A stretch of DNA of 64,000 bases, taken from positions 136,227,053 through 136,291,052 of the forward strand of contig CM048552.1 in NCBI GenBank assembly GCA_026413225.1, written 5' to 3'. Every line of letters begins with the position of its first letter. The first letter of the stretch is position 1. Below the pieces are notes generated by a model. The model made no database searches. It saw only the letters and a program-made list of their open reading frames with translations, and was not told the DNA's origin. The position numbers were made by a program, and so were the translations under genes. This document shows, one piece after another, positions 43,301-58,275 of this stretch. Source of the stretch: Otis tarda. Taxonomy: Eukaryota > Chordata > Aves > Otidiformes > Otididae.

Positions 43301-46300
43301 GCCAAACCTTTTCCAGGACACATGCTTGCAGTTAAGCATAATGGGCAATTAGTCCAGTGCTTAAGCTCATTTTCAGCCTCTGGTTTTTCTAGTACCATAG
43401 ACATAGCTTTAGAGTCCTTTGGGCAAAACCCATTTATACTGCACGTGATTAGTAGAGATGTCTTTAATTTTAGAAGGTCCCAGGCCAGGGTTCCCTGACG
43501 CAGCTTGAGAAGTTTCTGCTGCTGGCTGTTTTCTCCCTCACCACCGCCAGCTGTCCTGCCGCAGCTGTGCGTGCAGCAAGGAGGCTGATCTGAAAATGGG
43601 TTGAGACCTTATAGCTGTAGCAAAATGGAACAGAAGCTTGGGCTGAAATATAAACAATATATAGAAACAAATATTCTTTTAAAAAATCGAGATTTAAATG
43701 GACATCCCAAATACATTTGACTTCAGTATTTTTCCCTTGGTTCCTGTCTCGTAAAATGATAATAATACTTCAGGCCAGCAGGGAATCAAAGCTAAAACTT
43801 TCACACCCTTGTGGTTTAAATGGACCGTAAAGCAATCATGGAGTGTGAAATGGTGCTGGCATCAAGGCATGAAGCCTGCAGGCGTCCAGGCAGCAGGCTT
43901 CACAATCCTTGTGCCTTCAGTTGTATTAGTAGGTTTATCTTCAGATTTGCCCTTTGGTGGCACGAGACTCTTAGAAGACTTAAGTACACTTATTCTGAGA
44001 GAGAAGCTTGACCATGTAGCAGAGTGGGGTCAGTGAAGCTGCAGAAATATTTGAGGGAAAAAAAAAGAATTAAATATTCATAATCACAAGTAGTTCAGTG
44101 AGTGTTCACCAAGGCTTTACAAATGCCAACTCCATCCGCATAGAATAAATAGAAGGAAAATACACAAAATTTTGCTATTTTCATACAGGGCCTGTCATTA
44201 TTTCATGTTGCTCTGGAGAGCAAAAGATTGCAGGGGAAGAGGTAGAAATAAGGTATTTATACATACCACATATCATGGAAATGAATTGTCTGTAGTAGAA
44301 AACGCTCTCTGGGCATTAGGATTATGCATACTTTTCTTGGGAAAGAAATGGCTCTCTTGGAATGCAAACCTCCTGTATTCCTGGCCTTCGCACTGCGGCA
44401 TCGTAAATAACACAGTAAGCTGCTGCCCCAGAGTCAGGAGCTTGGAAAGGAAAAAGAAAATACAGCCCCTATGGCCGCCTTGGTGTCCAGAGAAGCGTCT
44501 GAGCGAGGCAGCGTGTAAGAGGCCATGTGGAATTCAAGTGGGGAGGGAACAATTGGGGTCACTGCAGGAAAGCTAGGTGGGTGAGTGTTTTGTGGCTGAG
44601 CAGAAGCAGCCTGTGCCAGACAGAGCAGAGGGCCCCCATGCCCCCAGACTGAGGGCAGAAGCAGCTGGTTTCTGGATATGTGGAGCATGGCTGGGCTGCG
44701 CACCAGCACACATCCCCCCACTGTCAGAGCGGCTTGCCCAGGGGGTGAGGAGCACAGCCTTAGAAGTCAGCCTTTTCCATGCTGCAGTGCCCAGAGCACA
44801 GAAGAGTGGGGTTTTTGGTTTCTTCTTCTTTGTAAAGCCACTCCCTGGGTATTGATGCTTGCAGGGAGTTAGTCCCTTGATGTGGTCTGCAGAAAAGTCC
44901 TTGAGTTCCGGCAGCTGCAGAGACTGAGGTGAAATACTTGACTTTTGGAGGGGACCTCAGGATGCACACATGGCTCTTGTTTTCCTCCTTACTATGAGTT
45001 CTGCAACCCCAACAATCCTTCTCCTCTCCACCTCCTCCATTTCCTATTTTAACGTTTTGGATTATTTGCCCTCTTTCATTGTAGTACTTTTCGTCATCCA
45101 CAACCATTTGCTTTTCCTCAGGTCTTTTTCCCATCCACTTCCCATTTTTGCGAGGTGGGAAGAGATGAAATGACATTTTGTTTTATGAAGAAATGGGCTG
45201 ATATCCCTCCCTGGCACGGAAAATTAGTGAGAAAATCTGCATCTACTTTTTCACCTACGTCTCTTTTTATTATTCTTCTGCTTTCCAAGTAAGAAGCTTG
45301 AGAGCATCTCCCTAAGGCTTTCTAGTAGTGCTCAGGAAAGACTCCTGACAAAAGAAATTCCATGTAAGCAACTTCCACCTTGCCCATGCCGCAGCTTCTA
45401 GTCTCCCCTTGTAGCCTTCAGCTCCTCACACCTCCCACTCCCTTGGCTGGAGCGCAAGGTTCCCATTAATGTTCTTTGGATGTAGGTTATTTACATGACT
45501 CGGAAAGGGAAGGGTGAGCACATGCACGGGGTCAAGATTGTTCCTCATGTAGCTGCAAGATTATAAATTGGCAATTGATTAAAGTGAGTGGTGGCTGATA
45601 CAAAAATCTGACCCTGTGCACTTCTTCAAAGAGTCAGAAAAGCTGATGTGAAGCACAGCGAATTGCCCTTCACCTCTTGAACTGTGAAATTACCTTTTGC
45701 AAAAAGAGGCATGTCCTCATGTTGCCAAACATACTGCGTACATTCAGTTGATACGCTCAAATAGTGAAGTCTTTCTTTTGGTATGCCCATCCTTTTGCTA
45801 AGCTCTCTTTTTCATGGTCATCTTATTCCAAAGTATAAAGAAGGGGAGGTACTTTAAAAAAGAAATACCTGAGATAACAAGATACAATATGATCTTTTAT
45901 TCTGTGAGGCCGCTCAGTCAGCACTTTCTGTTCCTCCCTTTGCTTCTCTACCTGTACATTGAGCGAGTCAGACAAAGAAAGTTTCTGAGGTCAAGGCACA
46001 GAATGTAATTGAAATATAATTTAACATTCCTGAAAGATTTAACTATCTCTAGCAAAACAAGATCTGGACTATGCAATTTGTGGAACATGAATGTAAAAAA
46101 ATTACCCTGGTAACTTTTGGAAGACACAAATAACAGTGCCTACTATAAGGAAGGTATATTTCCATGGAGCATTCTTGACAGTTTTTCATCTGACATGACA
46201 GGAGTACTTCTGAATTATTTCTAATTGAACTGACATGGCAAAATTGAGGAAATTTTTTCCTAACTTAATCTACTTTTATTCTTTTCATTAATGAAATAAT

Positions 46301-49059
46301 GGTGGAGGTAAGGATGATTTTAAAGTTATAAATTCACATTTTCCTCTGTTTCTAATTTGTCTAGTAGATTGACATTTTTCATGCTTTTAAGTGACTTTTT
46401 TTTATCATTCACAAAAGTCTTTTAGGCATCTCCTGAGTTACTTGGACCCTGAACATAAATTTCTGTAATTAAAACATTTGGGGAGATGTGTATTTTCTTT
46501 TCTTGCTTCCTTGGATAACCCCAAAATAACTTCAGCTTGAAACTTGGCATGTAATTACTTTGGAATAGAACATAATTTTTATGAGTGCTCAGAAATAAAA
46601 TTATCTCTGAAATGTTGAAGTCCTCCAAGCTGTTCCCCGCGTTATGTGTTTTTGCGAAGGAGTCCTTTAGTTTGGAGTGGCGGCCCTGGCTTCGTGGGAA
46701 ATAACTGTGAATGGCCTTTGCTATCCTCAGAGTGAGGATCTGACTAATGGCTTTTGGAAAAATAAGTGTAGGAAGGGGTGTAGTTCTGGGAGCAGTTATG
46801 TGTCTTCCCACATTTTCTTCCTCTCTTCCCAAGCTGAGATAAATTATTGTGGACAGACAATAGCCCTGGCTATGACTGTAAAATGAAGGATATTTGGCAT
46901 GAGGAATGGGTCAGTGGTGGGCTTATAAGTCGAGGACTAACGATGGTGAGCCGCCGATGGTGTGGGAAAGAATGTGTGGAGTCGGATCGATCTCTGTGAA
47001 AGATTTCCTTTGCAGTGTGAAACCCCACCCTCTCAAGCCTTCCTTTGCTTCCAGGTTCTGAATGATTTGGAAACCAGTTCAGAAATACATTGCGCATGTT
47101 CCCCATCCCTTCTGCCCACTTAGTCCGTCCTGATTAAGTTATAAGGAAGGCTACGCAAACCAGTCTGAAAATAGGAGTGGAAAAATAAAGCTTTTGTTTT
47201 CCCCACTCTCTCATTGCCAGATACTTTCTCCCATTTCTTAGGATACCACCCAGCGTTCAATTCATAAAGTAGTCTACAATGAGCTCCCTTCAGGCTTCTC
47301 TTAATATTGTTTCACTGTGTATAAATACTACTGTGAAAAAAAGACTTAAGTGATGAGAAACGACTGTGCAGGCTGGTGGCTGGGTCGTTCCCCTGGGAGG
47401 TAGGACCTGGACCTACTTCTGCTCCAGTTAATGTTTAATTATTCACAGAGGATGAAAAGTGTCAAGAGGAAAACCTGTCATTGTAGCCCAGTCTAGCAAC
47501 TGGTCACCACAGCAGTTCTTCAGTTTTCAGGAGAGGTGGATTCAGTCTGAGGCAGAGACTACCATAGCCCTGGTCTAGCCCACCTAAAGTGATTTCTCTT
47601 CAATGAACTGGGAGTAACAACTCTCTTCCTCCAATACTTATGTGATTTTTTTTCCCCAGCTAAACCAAGCTAATAACCTAATATTTAAATTAATTTCAAT
47701 ACAACAAAAATTGATTTCCCAGTTAATGGGAATTTTTGTTTGCTTTCTTTTCTTTTCTTCAGTTTTAATTATAAGCTTTATTATTAAAAATCTAATAATA
47801 TAAATGTTCCCACTGTGTTTTATTAGTAAAATTCAGGGGATTGTTTATGCTAAATTAAAGCAATTACTTCCTCTTGTCTATTACTCAGGCTGCTATCACT
47901 GGTACATAACGAATTTTCAGCCTTAAGTAATTCCTTTCTCAACGTATTTATTTTGTGCTAAAGGAGTACATCTTTGTTCTTGTCTCTTCTGCCTTCTGGT
48001 GTTAGTCAGTGTGGTCTTGATTAACCAGCCTTTCCCAGGGAAGAATGGTTCGTTTAAAGAATGCACAGTGCAATTTGTTTGGTTTACCATTTGCGAATAC
48101 AACTAAAGAGAAGTAACGCACCCTGAAAAGAGAAGGCAGGAAAGCTGCTCAGATGGTGGGCTCGCCTATGTTCTTTTGTTGTTTTGCTGAAGGCTGAAAA
48201 TTCAGCAAAACACATAATTAGCCCATGTTTTAAATTCCCTATTTTGTTGGAAATTAAGCACAAGCTAAACTCAATTCCTTTTCAGTGAAGAATTTTAACA
48301 CATGCTGAAATATTAGCTTGTTACTTCAGTGTCTGGCTAAACGGTGCCTAAATCCTTGCAGTTAAGACAATTTCATATTTTAGAAAGAGAAAGCTTCTTA
48401 ACCATCCTTCCTGTTATTATATCTGTGTGCATAATTTGGAGAAATTTAGGGACAAGCTGGAAAATGGGAAATGCATATGCCCTGGTTAATCTAGATTTAC
48501 AGGAACACTTTGATATGGGTCCATTTAACAGACTAGTTAGACTAAAGGCAGCAGGGGATCCTCCCTGAACCATGGGAAAGAATAAAAAACTTGGCTACAG
48601 GACAAAACAAAATACAGAGGGGAAAATTTGAGTTTTGCCTAATAAGGAGAAAGAGAAAGCACTGAATGATTTTCCTGTAAAGCTTATTGTTATTACCTGT
48701 CTTTTAAAAAAAAAAATATTTGATCTTGAGAGAGAAAAATAAGCTTCACTTGCTAGACTGGTATGGATCTAGAGCCGCTTGTAGCTGCAGGCAAGTGAAC
48801 AGGCCTGTATAAACTGGCATTAAATCAGACCCAAGAAGTTTTGAGGCAGCAGCAGTTTAAATCATGTTTTTATCGGTAGGCATGAGTTTTGCATTTGATT
48901 TCAAAATGGTGCAGATACCTAAATGTCCAAATCAGCAAAATAGTTTGCCATCACCTGCTTGAAAAATAAGTGAGCTAATAAGACACAGTAAAAGTACTTA
49001 AGAAATGACTGCCCGGAGTTGTACTACTAACTGATGGATGGTAACAATGAAATGCTTAA
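40371..49059. other. Intergenic DNA, no gene recognised
   Basis: AT-rich with GC-richer patches around 43.8-44.0 and 44.4-44.8 kb. Short open frames over those patches lack any recognisable domain. A 10-bp inverted repeat lies at 43870-43902. No CR1 and no exon of a known neighbour such as ARHGAP6 could be identified. Confidence 0.55.
43870..43902. repeat. Short perfect hairpin
   Basis: TGAAGCCTGC at 43870-43879 and its reverse complement GCAGGCTTCA at 43893-43902, with a 13-nt loop that itself contains a GGCGTCCAGG word. No adjacent gene explains it. Confidence 0.7.
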
Positions 49060-49229
49060 TCACAGAATCAGAGAATAGTTAGGGTTGGAAGGGACCTTTA
49101 AAGGTCACCTAGTCCAATCCCCCTGCAAGGATCAGGGACATCTTCCAATAGATCAGGTTGCTCAGAGCCTCATCCAACCTGGCCTTGAATGTTTCCAGGG
49201 ATGGGCCTCCACCACCTCTCTGGGCAACT
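49060..49229 (-). mobile_element. Short CR1 3'-end fragment, minus strand
   Basis: Starts with TCACAGAATCAGAGAATAG, the reverse complement of the CR1 tail, then the GGTTGGAAGGGACCTTTAAAGG block and GGTTGCTCAGAGCCTCATCC, and stops abruptly at the CTCTCTGGGCAACT word. About 170 bp, 5'-truncated, moderately diverged. Confidence 0.92.
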
Positions 49230-52200
49230 AAGATGTAGTTTCACTGATTAGAGTAAAAGGAGTCACAAGAAATTAAGGGACAAGTTAATGTCTTAAGTAA
49301 GTCAATCACAATGAGTTTACCCCTTCAACAAAGCTATATTTAATAGATGCTTTACTAATTAAGGGAGAAAGGAAAAATACAGTCAGTGTACAGTCAGTAG
49401 TTGCATTGGGGAGCACAAGGCCAGGATGAAACTTGTCAAAAATAGTGGGCCCGAATCTGGGGAAAATGTGAAAATCTTCTTTGTTGATGGTCTTCTTGAC
49501 AGCCTGGGGGAAACAAGGAAGAGATGAGACATCTTGCAGCCAAATATCAAGTGTATAAAATGTACTATGCTTATTTTCTTTCCATGTGTCAGTTAAGAAT
49601 GACTAAAGGTGGCTGGCAAACCAGAGACCCTCAGGTTCCCAGAGGAGTAGAGGTCCTAACCCCTGGTCAAGGTCTGCTCTTGCAGTGCCCAGCATCTCAG
49701 TGCCCAGGGGCCCTGGCGAGGGCTGCAGGATTCTCCTTCATCAAATGTCAAACAAGGGCTGCCCTGCAAGTGTGTGACAAAACCTGCAAATCCAGGAGAG
49801 CTGGTGTTGCCTGGAATCTTCCTGGTGGGCAGTAGGGAGTGAGATGAGTCTTGGGGTCTTCTCAGATTGTGAGTAACATAGGAGGAGAGCTGAGAAAGGC
49901 TGAACAATCTATGAAGTAGATAATTTCCAATAGCCTAGAAGATTGGTTTTCCAGTACTGACTTTGGAAAGACAGGATGTTGGGACTGTAGAGATGGTAGC
50001 TGGAGTAAGTGGCTCATTCCCATCCCATATTAATACAGTATTTGGCATCCAAAGGATGACATTTTGCACTTAGATTCCTGTGCAAACTAAATCACTTAAC
50101 ATTACACTGTTGTTTTTATATTTCCATTTAATTTATTTATTGAAGGCAATTGTTTATATCACGCTACTCATGCAATGTCCAAACTTCTTCGGATCATGTA
50201 TACTAAGCTGTTACCCAGAATAGCCTTGGCTACTGAAAGTGGCGTAGATTTATATCTCGTACGTATCTGAGAATACCAAGGACTAGAAAAAAGTTCCTGA
50301 GAATTTTTTAAAGTACCTTTTGAAAAGGAGATACAAGAAAACTGACTTATACCTATAGAGCATCATATAGAGTATAATGTATAAGAAACACATGGTCTAT
50401 ATATATAGCGTGAACCTAAAAATGAAGACTGAAAGACATTTTACTGATTGAGTTACAGAAAAACTAACAGATGGGAAAAGACATGGTTATTTAAAGGCTG
50501 AGAAATGAGCACAAGTACTATTAGACTGTGACTATATTTAGGTGAACAAACAAATGCAGTCCTGACCCCACGGTAACATAACATCTCATTCCGATGCTAA
50601 ATGCAGTCCAAGGTAAGGAAAATACTTCTTCTGATTGTTTTATGGTCACCTCCAACATTTTCATGATACATTGAAGTGAACTCTAAGTGTGGACAAGGAA
50701 AAAAAAGGATATGCAGCCTATTTATAATTTAAAAGAGGCTATTATTTGTTATAGTTTACTTACAGACAGGTGCTGAAGCCCATCCATCTGCTAACAGGCA
50801 AGTTGAGGGTATGTTGGTCTCGGCAGCCCACTGGGGATGCTGTGGCTGACTGTGGGCACTGCGGCTCTACCTGGGCTTCCCAGCGAGAGACCACCGCCAA
50901 GCCCCCTCCTCATGCAGGGAAACAGGACCTGATGGGTAACTGCAGCTTTCACTTGACCTTTCTGGGACTTCTCTGCAGCTCTGTTTTTTTTTTTCTTATA
51001 CAGTGGTTAGTTTATTATTGGAAGGAGGCTCTGTGAATTGTTAACGTGGATGTGCTAACGTGTATGAACACGCTCTGTCTGCACTCCAGCCTTGCCATAG
51101 CATGGGTGCCGTCAGTTAAGTGATGTTCTGCCCTAAGTTGGGTTCATACAGGTGATTTCAGGGTGAAGGCAGAGCAGTAAATTGATTACTAGCTTACATT
51201 TTATTTGTTAAAAATAGTTTACAGTCTCTCTCGAGACAGATGATTACCTTTTCCACTCTGTTGTGAAAACAAATCTCTTGTCTTCCTCAGGATGCCTTTT
51301 TCTGTTTAAGTAAATTTAAATATCTGATTTTTTTTTTTTTGTGAGACTTGCTGTGGTTAAAACACTGCCATATATTTCCTTTTGTAGTGATCTCAAATTA
51401 GTTTGGGGACATAATAAAACTTTCTGTTACACACTGATAAACTCTTAATTAACAGGGCTGAATACAGGGTTGAATACAGGCAAAAATATAGTTTCTAAGA
51501 TACTCAGCCTCAGCCCAACACAGTTCTGTGTTGCTTCAGGAGTCATTGAAGCATGCAATAATATTTCCAGGAACTCCCATTCTCTTTGCAGATGATCTTA
51601 TTATAAATAGGATAGTATTTTTCAAATAGACGCTTTCTAGTGCAGATGATTTGCAAAGGCATCCTTGGCTTTTGTGGAGGCATATGCAAACATTCTTCCT
51701 GAGATTTGCCTGCTTCTATTAAAGAGCCAAGTAAGGAAATGAACAGTGCTTCATATTTTAACAACAGCAAAACCCTCTTCTGAGATGTGCCCTTTTGATG
51801 TTTTCAGGTGCACCTCTGGTACTGCTGAGGACCTCTGGAACTCTTGGTACATGAACCTTGAGAAACCCTACTGCAGAGGTTGCACAAACATGTTACAGCA
51901 CCAGAACTTGGATCCCACCACACAGAAAACTTCATCATGTTTAATATTTCCAGCTGGGGGTGGAAATATATCCTTCCAGCCTGGAATGATTTCTGGGGTA
52001 TTAGCTAAACATTGCCAGGATTATGGCCAAACTGAAATGTGGAAATCATGGATTAATGCCCCTTTTGAGCAACTTCGCAGCTAATTATTTAATTCTGAGC
52101 ACACAAGGAGTTCCACTGACCACACGTGTGTTTTGAAAGGAGACTTCAGCTCCATGACTGTGCTTGTGAGACTGAAACTAGCTTGTTTTATTAGGTGCTT

Positions 52201-55200
52201 TGGCTGTAGTTTGACAAGGTGATTTAGGGTGTCTCATACCATATCTAACTGGCACGGATTGCAAAGTGCTGGACAGACTCACTCTGCTGGTTCATACTGG
52301 TTCAAAAAATGTAGGTAGGAGGTATGTCTTGTCCTAGCGACTTACATAGTCTATCTGAATTGTTATTATACAAGGTATGTGTAAGGTATTATATAAAGTA
52401 TTGTAACACCTTATTTTGGCTGAGGTATTGTTTGTCCTCCTCCGGCTGGCATAAAACTGACATACATAACATGTTTTGCACTCTGATTCAGCCTACTGCA
52501 GAGGTGTTCACATCTGATATCATCAAATTTGTGCTGCCAGGTGATTCAGTAGTGACACAGCTTCTTTGTCCATTAACATGGCTTATGTCACTTTTTACAG
52601 GAGAACCTCATGCAACAATCAGCAAAACTCCCTCTGAATTCTGGGGGCTTTGGATCTAGTTAGTCTTTCATTTGCTTTGCTCCCCCTAGGTTGAAACTTA
52701 ATTGGTTTTTAAGGAGTGCTTAATTTCTTAAGAGAATGGCTTTGACTTAATCTCATTCCATAAAATGTTGTGAAAGTGACTTTCCCACAAATAAGGAGTG
52801 GTACATTAGCTTCTAAGAAAAAGCATTTTCTATTTAACAGCACCACATCTTAACTAATTTTTAAACTCATGTATCTATGGTTATTTTTTTGAAATAATTC
52901 TTCAGTGTAGTTGCTGGTTTGTTCATGTATTAGCCCTGGGGAGAACAGGGAAGCAACGTGTGAGGTGATGTGATACCTGCGATAAGATCACCCCTGGCTC
53001 GAAGATGACCTCAGCCTAAGGCAGATAGCTAAGGCCTCTAACAGTGGCATCTGTGTAAGCTAGAAAAATTAGACATAATTTGAGATTTCAAAAGCTTCAA
53101 ACTATGGGAGTGGTTTGATCTGGTTTTAGTTTTCACCTGGCTTAATTATGATGCTTTGTTAGCACAATCTGCTGCTGGTTTATTTTCCTAGTAGCAAATC
53201 TGAATGCATTCCTAATCTTCTTGACAACGATCCCGTTCCCAAAGTCATACCTGTGATAAGGTGTGTGACTGTAAGGGGAGGGGGGGGGAAAGCTGCTTAA
53301 AAAGCTGTGTCTCAGAAGCTTTCCAGACCTGTAGTTTGAGTCCTGAGATAGGTTTCTCTATGTTGTCTTTCAAAACGTGTGCACCTGCCAGGCCGAGCGG
53401 GGCCAGCCTTATCAAGATGGCCATGGAGGCCAGGAGGTTTCACATCACAGGTGAAATCACATTACCTCATCTTTCCAGATCATCATTCACCTGCTTGCAC
53501 ACGTGCTTCTGGCTACAGACTCACAGCATGAGACCTGCTGAAGTCGCAGGAAAAAAAAAAAAAGGCTGTAGGTTGCTGTGAGAATAGTTAATGTTGGAAA
53601 AACCAGTCAGCAGCTGTCTGCAGCATTTCAAATGGGTTCCTGCAGTCTCCGCTTCTCTGGGACTCGATGCAGCCCCAGCGCTGTGCATCAGTAGATTGTC
53701 AGTGAGACTGCAGAGGGGATGAGTTGTTGGTTTGGTTGGGGTTTTTCTGTCGTATATCTCCTCCTCTAATGAAGCCACAGTACATACTGGCAATCCTACA
53801 CGCTAGAGCACACAGTAGCAAGCAGGGACTATGATTGCTCTGTGGTGACAGAAGGACCAGTTATGTTAATTAAGTTAACTCAGAGATATTTTTTTCTCTC
53901 CGCACAGGCTGTGCTACAACAGCACAGAACTACTTGGAGTTCAGAGTTTGCTCAGGCCAGTCTTACGTACTGGTTTTATGATGCTGTGCACACTGAACAT
54001 GGATTTTTGTGAGAACTGATAGTGTTTGGGAGCAGACTGGAGGGCAGCAGCAACATAGCACGTTTCTCCTGGGGGAAAAGTGGAAAAATTAAGCCAGTTT
54101 AGGTAGTATTATAAGCGTGTGGGACACGCTGAAAAAAGAGATTATTGAACAATGGCAGTACCGAGTAACAATATAATTGGCTGCAAAATTGAGTATTGTT
54201 TGCTTCATCTGTTCTCCTTACTCCCACAGTGTATCGCCTTATCTTTGAGATTTCTATGAGGCGTAGAGTATTTCTACCTTTTCTTGGCTGATTAGAGCCA
54301 TGGAGTGCCTTAAAGATCATTTATTTATTTACTGCAAAAACAATGCCCTGTTTTCAACCAGGTCCCAAGCTGCTAAGTTAGGAGTGTCAGTGGGGGAGAA
54401 GGAAAACAAAACAGCAGCAGAAGTGGGAAGGAGTCTCCTAGTTTGCGGGCTGAGTTCGGAGAGGGTCTCCGGAGCAGAGCAGAGGAGGGTGTTAGGGATG
54501 CCGGTGAGGGGCTGGGATGGGCACCTGGGGAGGGACCACAGTGGGGGCGAGCGTGAGAAACAACCCAGAAGGAGAGGCACATTCATGGCACTCAAAGGTG
54601 TGGTGAGGAAAGAGCAGGTGGGAGGACACGCAGAGCTGCGGGCGAAGGGAAAGATGCTGCTACAGGGAGTCGGGGTGTAGAGAGGCTCTGGCATACAACA
54701 GGAGGAGGCCGTTGTAGGAAATGGTGCATGGTGAAGGCCCTAACTGTCAGGCAAGGGGAAAAAAGTTCACAGGGGTGTTTCTAACCTGATTCACAATAAA
54801 CAGGATTTTTAGAAATTAAAGCAAGGATAAAAAACAGAGGAGGAAAGAAACAAACAGTGTAGGGACTATGTGTAAAGAATAGAAAGCTCAGAAGAAACTT
54901 TAGAAGCGGCATACTTCAGATTTAATAAATAGTCCTACATTGTAGACCTGTATTGACAAGGAGCAAATGGTGTCCTTGAAAGACCTTCCCAAATGATGTC
55001 TATTCCTTATCAGTAAGAAATAGGGCTAGGTCTAGTAACTGCCTCCAACTTTCTCTGAAAATATTCTGGGTAATGTGAAAAAAAAAAAGGTATCTTTTTC
55101 AGAAGAACAAAAAGTCAGCTCAAACAAACTGAGACTGCTTTTACTTTTAGTCTTTTGGTTTGTTTAAGGAGCTGAAAAATCAGCCTGACACTCAGCCAGA

Positions 55201-56218
55201 GCAGTTGCAGGTACTTTGCAAGCTGCAAAAGTTCACCCCTCCTCAGAGCGTACTAATACGCATCTCTGCAAAGGGCAGAGTAGGAGTATCGACTGGCACT
55301 GCATTTCCAGCGCTGCACTGTAACTCACTGACACGACTTGGAAATGTGCCTTATTTGCATTGCTCAGCTAAGGGTTCGTTCAGCATGTCCCAAAGGGAAT
55401 GACAAAGCAGCTCCTTACCCATGGGCTGCTGCCAAGCTGATCCCGAGGACTGCTCTGAATTTCGCTGCTTTGCAGTAGGGACCCGTATGCCAACAACAGG
55501 CATATTTCAGCGGTCCACTAACCATCACCTCTTGCTTTCAGCAGGCATGTCTCTGTCGCTGGCAGGAGGCCAGGCGAGTACCGTATAGGGCCAGCTTTGC
55601 TGACTCACATTAGCCATACATCCTCCCGCACTGGTGAAATCCTCAGGTGACCTGTGAACAACGCAGAGGGTAGATTGATCCATCCCTAATGCTTTAACTC
55701 AGAACTCCTCAGCCTAGTTTTTATGATGTTATACTTAGACTCACCAGTTAGTGACAGGCTGCAGGATAGGTGTATATGGTTAAAATCAAACAGCAGAGCC
55801 TTGAGGTTTGCAAGTTTTCAACTTGAAAGCAAAATGAGTATCTTAATGTAATAGGAAGAAAAAAGATTAGCATTAACAATATATCAAATTAAGCATTTTA
55901 ATATATTGTCCATTGGTTGGCCAAGACTTATTACAGTATTCCTGTTTACGCTGAAAACGCAAACGTTACCTCGATGTGAGCATGCAGGCAGTTAATGGAA
56001 AAAATGGATGGACTCTATCTGCTCTTTCTCTTGATTTAAGATATCAAACTACTGCACATGCACACAAAGAAATACACTTGAATTCTGCTTTCCACTTTAG
56101 GCAGCTACTAACTCACCATTTCCATTCCAAATGTTTATTTATTTTGTTTATCTCTTCCTGTCTTTTTCCCAGGACACATGGTTGTCCTCAGAACAAATTC
56201 TCCCCCTTAAAGCTCCAC

Positions 56219-56257
56219 AGAACTCATTTAGAACTCATTAGTTCATTAGAACTCATT
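56219..56257. repeat. Interspersed 10-mer, three copies of AGAACTCATT
   Basis: AGAACTCATT occurs at 56219-56228, 56230-56239 and 56248-56257, the last two separated by AGTTCATT, itself a degenerate copy. It looks like a small slippage-derived minisatellite. Confidence 0.8.
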
Positions 56258-58244
56258 TCTCCAGCCAGGACAATCTGTGTAATAATTGCTCTGTTAGGAA
56301 AACATACCATCTACTAAAAGTTGGTAAAAATCAAAGTACTCATTTGTTATTTGCTCTATAGTCTGCTGGGAGATCTTAAAGTAATAAAGGAAAAGACTCA
56401 GTGCCTCAGGAGGATAATGAGAACTTTTATTGCCCAGGAAAGAAAAGTTTATATTGAAGCTTAGTCAATACTCATCCTGTGCATGTGAATATGCATCCTG
56501 TTTGAAAACATGACAAATATTTTTCTGATGGTGGGAAATTTTCTTGGGATACAAGAATGATGTGCACCAAGAGAGCAATCAAAAGACACTGTGTCTCACC
56601 AACTGTGTGTGATCTGGTTTTCTGTCCTCGCTCCACTGAGCTAGGTTGGTCCAACAAGAAATGCCTTGAATTTATGTGACAAGCTCTGTGGTGCACTGGT
56701 GAGGTAGCAGCTGCTCCCCACCCCTGCCACCGAAATTTCAGACAGTTAGTGGATGCAGTGCATCCACAGCTACTAGTAGTGCAGCACCCAAGGCGGCTGA
56801 CTTCCCAAAAGGAGATTCCCTCTCTGCTTGAGAGCTGGGAAAATTCTGATGGCTCCAAGAGACATTTCTGAATTGCAAATGAGGCTTTGAATAAAACAGA
56901 CACATGCGGCCACTTATTTATTTATGCTTAGACCATTAACATTAATGTAAGACTTGAAAATGAAATTAGCTTTATATTTACATATGCAGTTTAAATGTAT
57001 TTACATAAACTTAGCTTTGTATTTCAGGGGAAGAGGAATAAAGGGAGCCAGGCAAATTACTTTGGCCTCCTGTACAGCAGCTGACAGCATTACATGCAGG
57101 TCTGATCCTTGCCGCAGTTTGGACTGGTGTGACTTGGATCCAATGCTCTCGTGTGCTTAGGCTGCTTTGTGAGTAAAGTCCTGGCTCTGTAGCTCACACT
57201 ACAGAGGTGAACATCTGCCTTGTCCAAAAGTGACAGATGAGTCACCTCCTTCGTGTTTCTGTTTCGCTGGAGGCACTGGGATTTTTCAGGTATGTATTTT
57301 TGTATATCTGCAGACTTACTATTATTCTTCTTAAAAGCCTCTATGAGAGAAATTCAGCATTAGAGAGGCACAATACAGCCTCACTACACCAAATGCCTCT
57401 CAAGAGGCAGCGTGTTGCGATTGTCGGATGGTTGGTGTAAGTTATGTCTTAGGAGGAGCCAAGACAGTGTCTGAAGGAAAACTCTCACCATCTGGAATCA
57501 CTTGTAAGAGAGCTCATCATTTCCAAATCCCTAAGCACTAGATACTACAATCCACACACACCCAAAAATACAATTAACATTGACAGGGGAAATGGCTGCA
57601 AACAATCCTGAAACAAGAGTTTCTTCCTGTAAAATACGGATGAAATTCCAAGTTCAAAGCGGTAATCAAGCTTTTTAATTGCTCCTTTCAGCTGTGTTTT
57701 GGTAAGAAGCAGAAAATAACTGCACAGGCAGTGGTTAATTCAGAGAAGTCTACTGTGAAGGGACTTTTTGCAAAATGTTAGGAATAATAAAGCAGAGCCA
57801 TTTTTACATTGTGCCAGAAAAACTCCAAGTTAACAAAAAAAAAGCCTGGCTCCAAGCCAGACCACCAAAATAGAAACTAAAGATAGTGCTACAAGTAGAG
57901 TCTCAGAAATTGATTCACATCAACTTGGTTAAAAGACAAATGATTTAAAATCTTTAATTTAGTAATGCCTTGAAAAATCCCACTTGTATTGTAGGCCATC
58001 TCTATTAATGTAAAAGCCAAGACTTTTTTTTTATTAGCGCATGCACCTTTGTGCATTAACAGGTTGCATGGCAAGACAATTATAATGTACTTCCAAGGAT
58101 TTGCAGTAAAGAGAAAGAAGCTTACATGCAAATTCCTAGATTAATCCATTTTTCTTTCATGGAATAAAAAGGAGCAAAAATATCTTAAAATAATTAAGAT
58201 AGGTTTTCAGTACTTTTTCTGTTTTATAGAAATTGCTGTTTCCC

Positions 58245-58247
<3 letters not shown>

Positions 58248-58271
<24 letters not shown>
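58248..58271. repeat. AAAAC pentanucleotide microsatellite
   Basis: Roughly five tandem copies of AAAAC on the plus strand. A simple sequence repeat with no gene context. Confidence 0.85.

Positions 58272-58275
<4 letters not shown>

Noticed and set aside
44172..45176. Open frames of 134 and 138 codons on opposite strands
   Set aside because: No recognisable domain, and the frames overlap on both strands with no start, splice or promoter context. Treated as chance in a GC-richer patch.
54300..54694. 126-codon plus and 121-codon minus open frames
   Set aside because: They lie over the same purine-rich segment on opposite strands, which suggests composition rather than coding. No similarity recognised.
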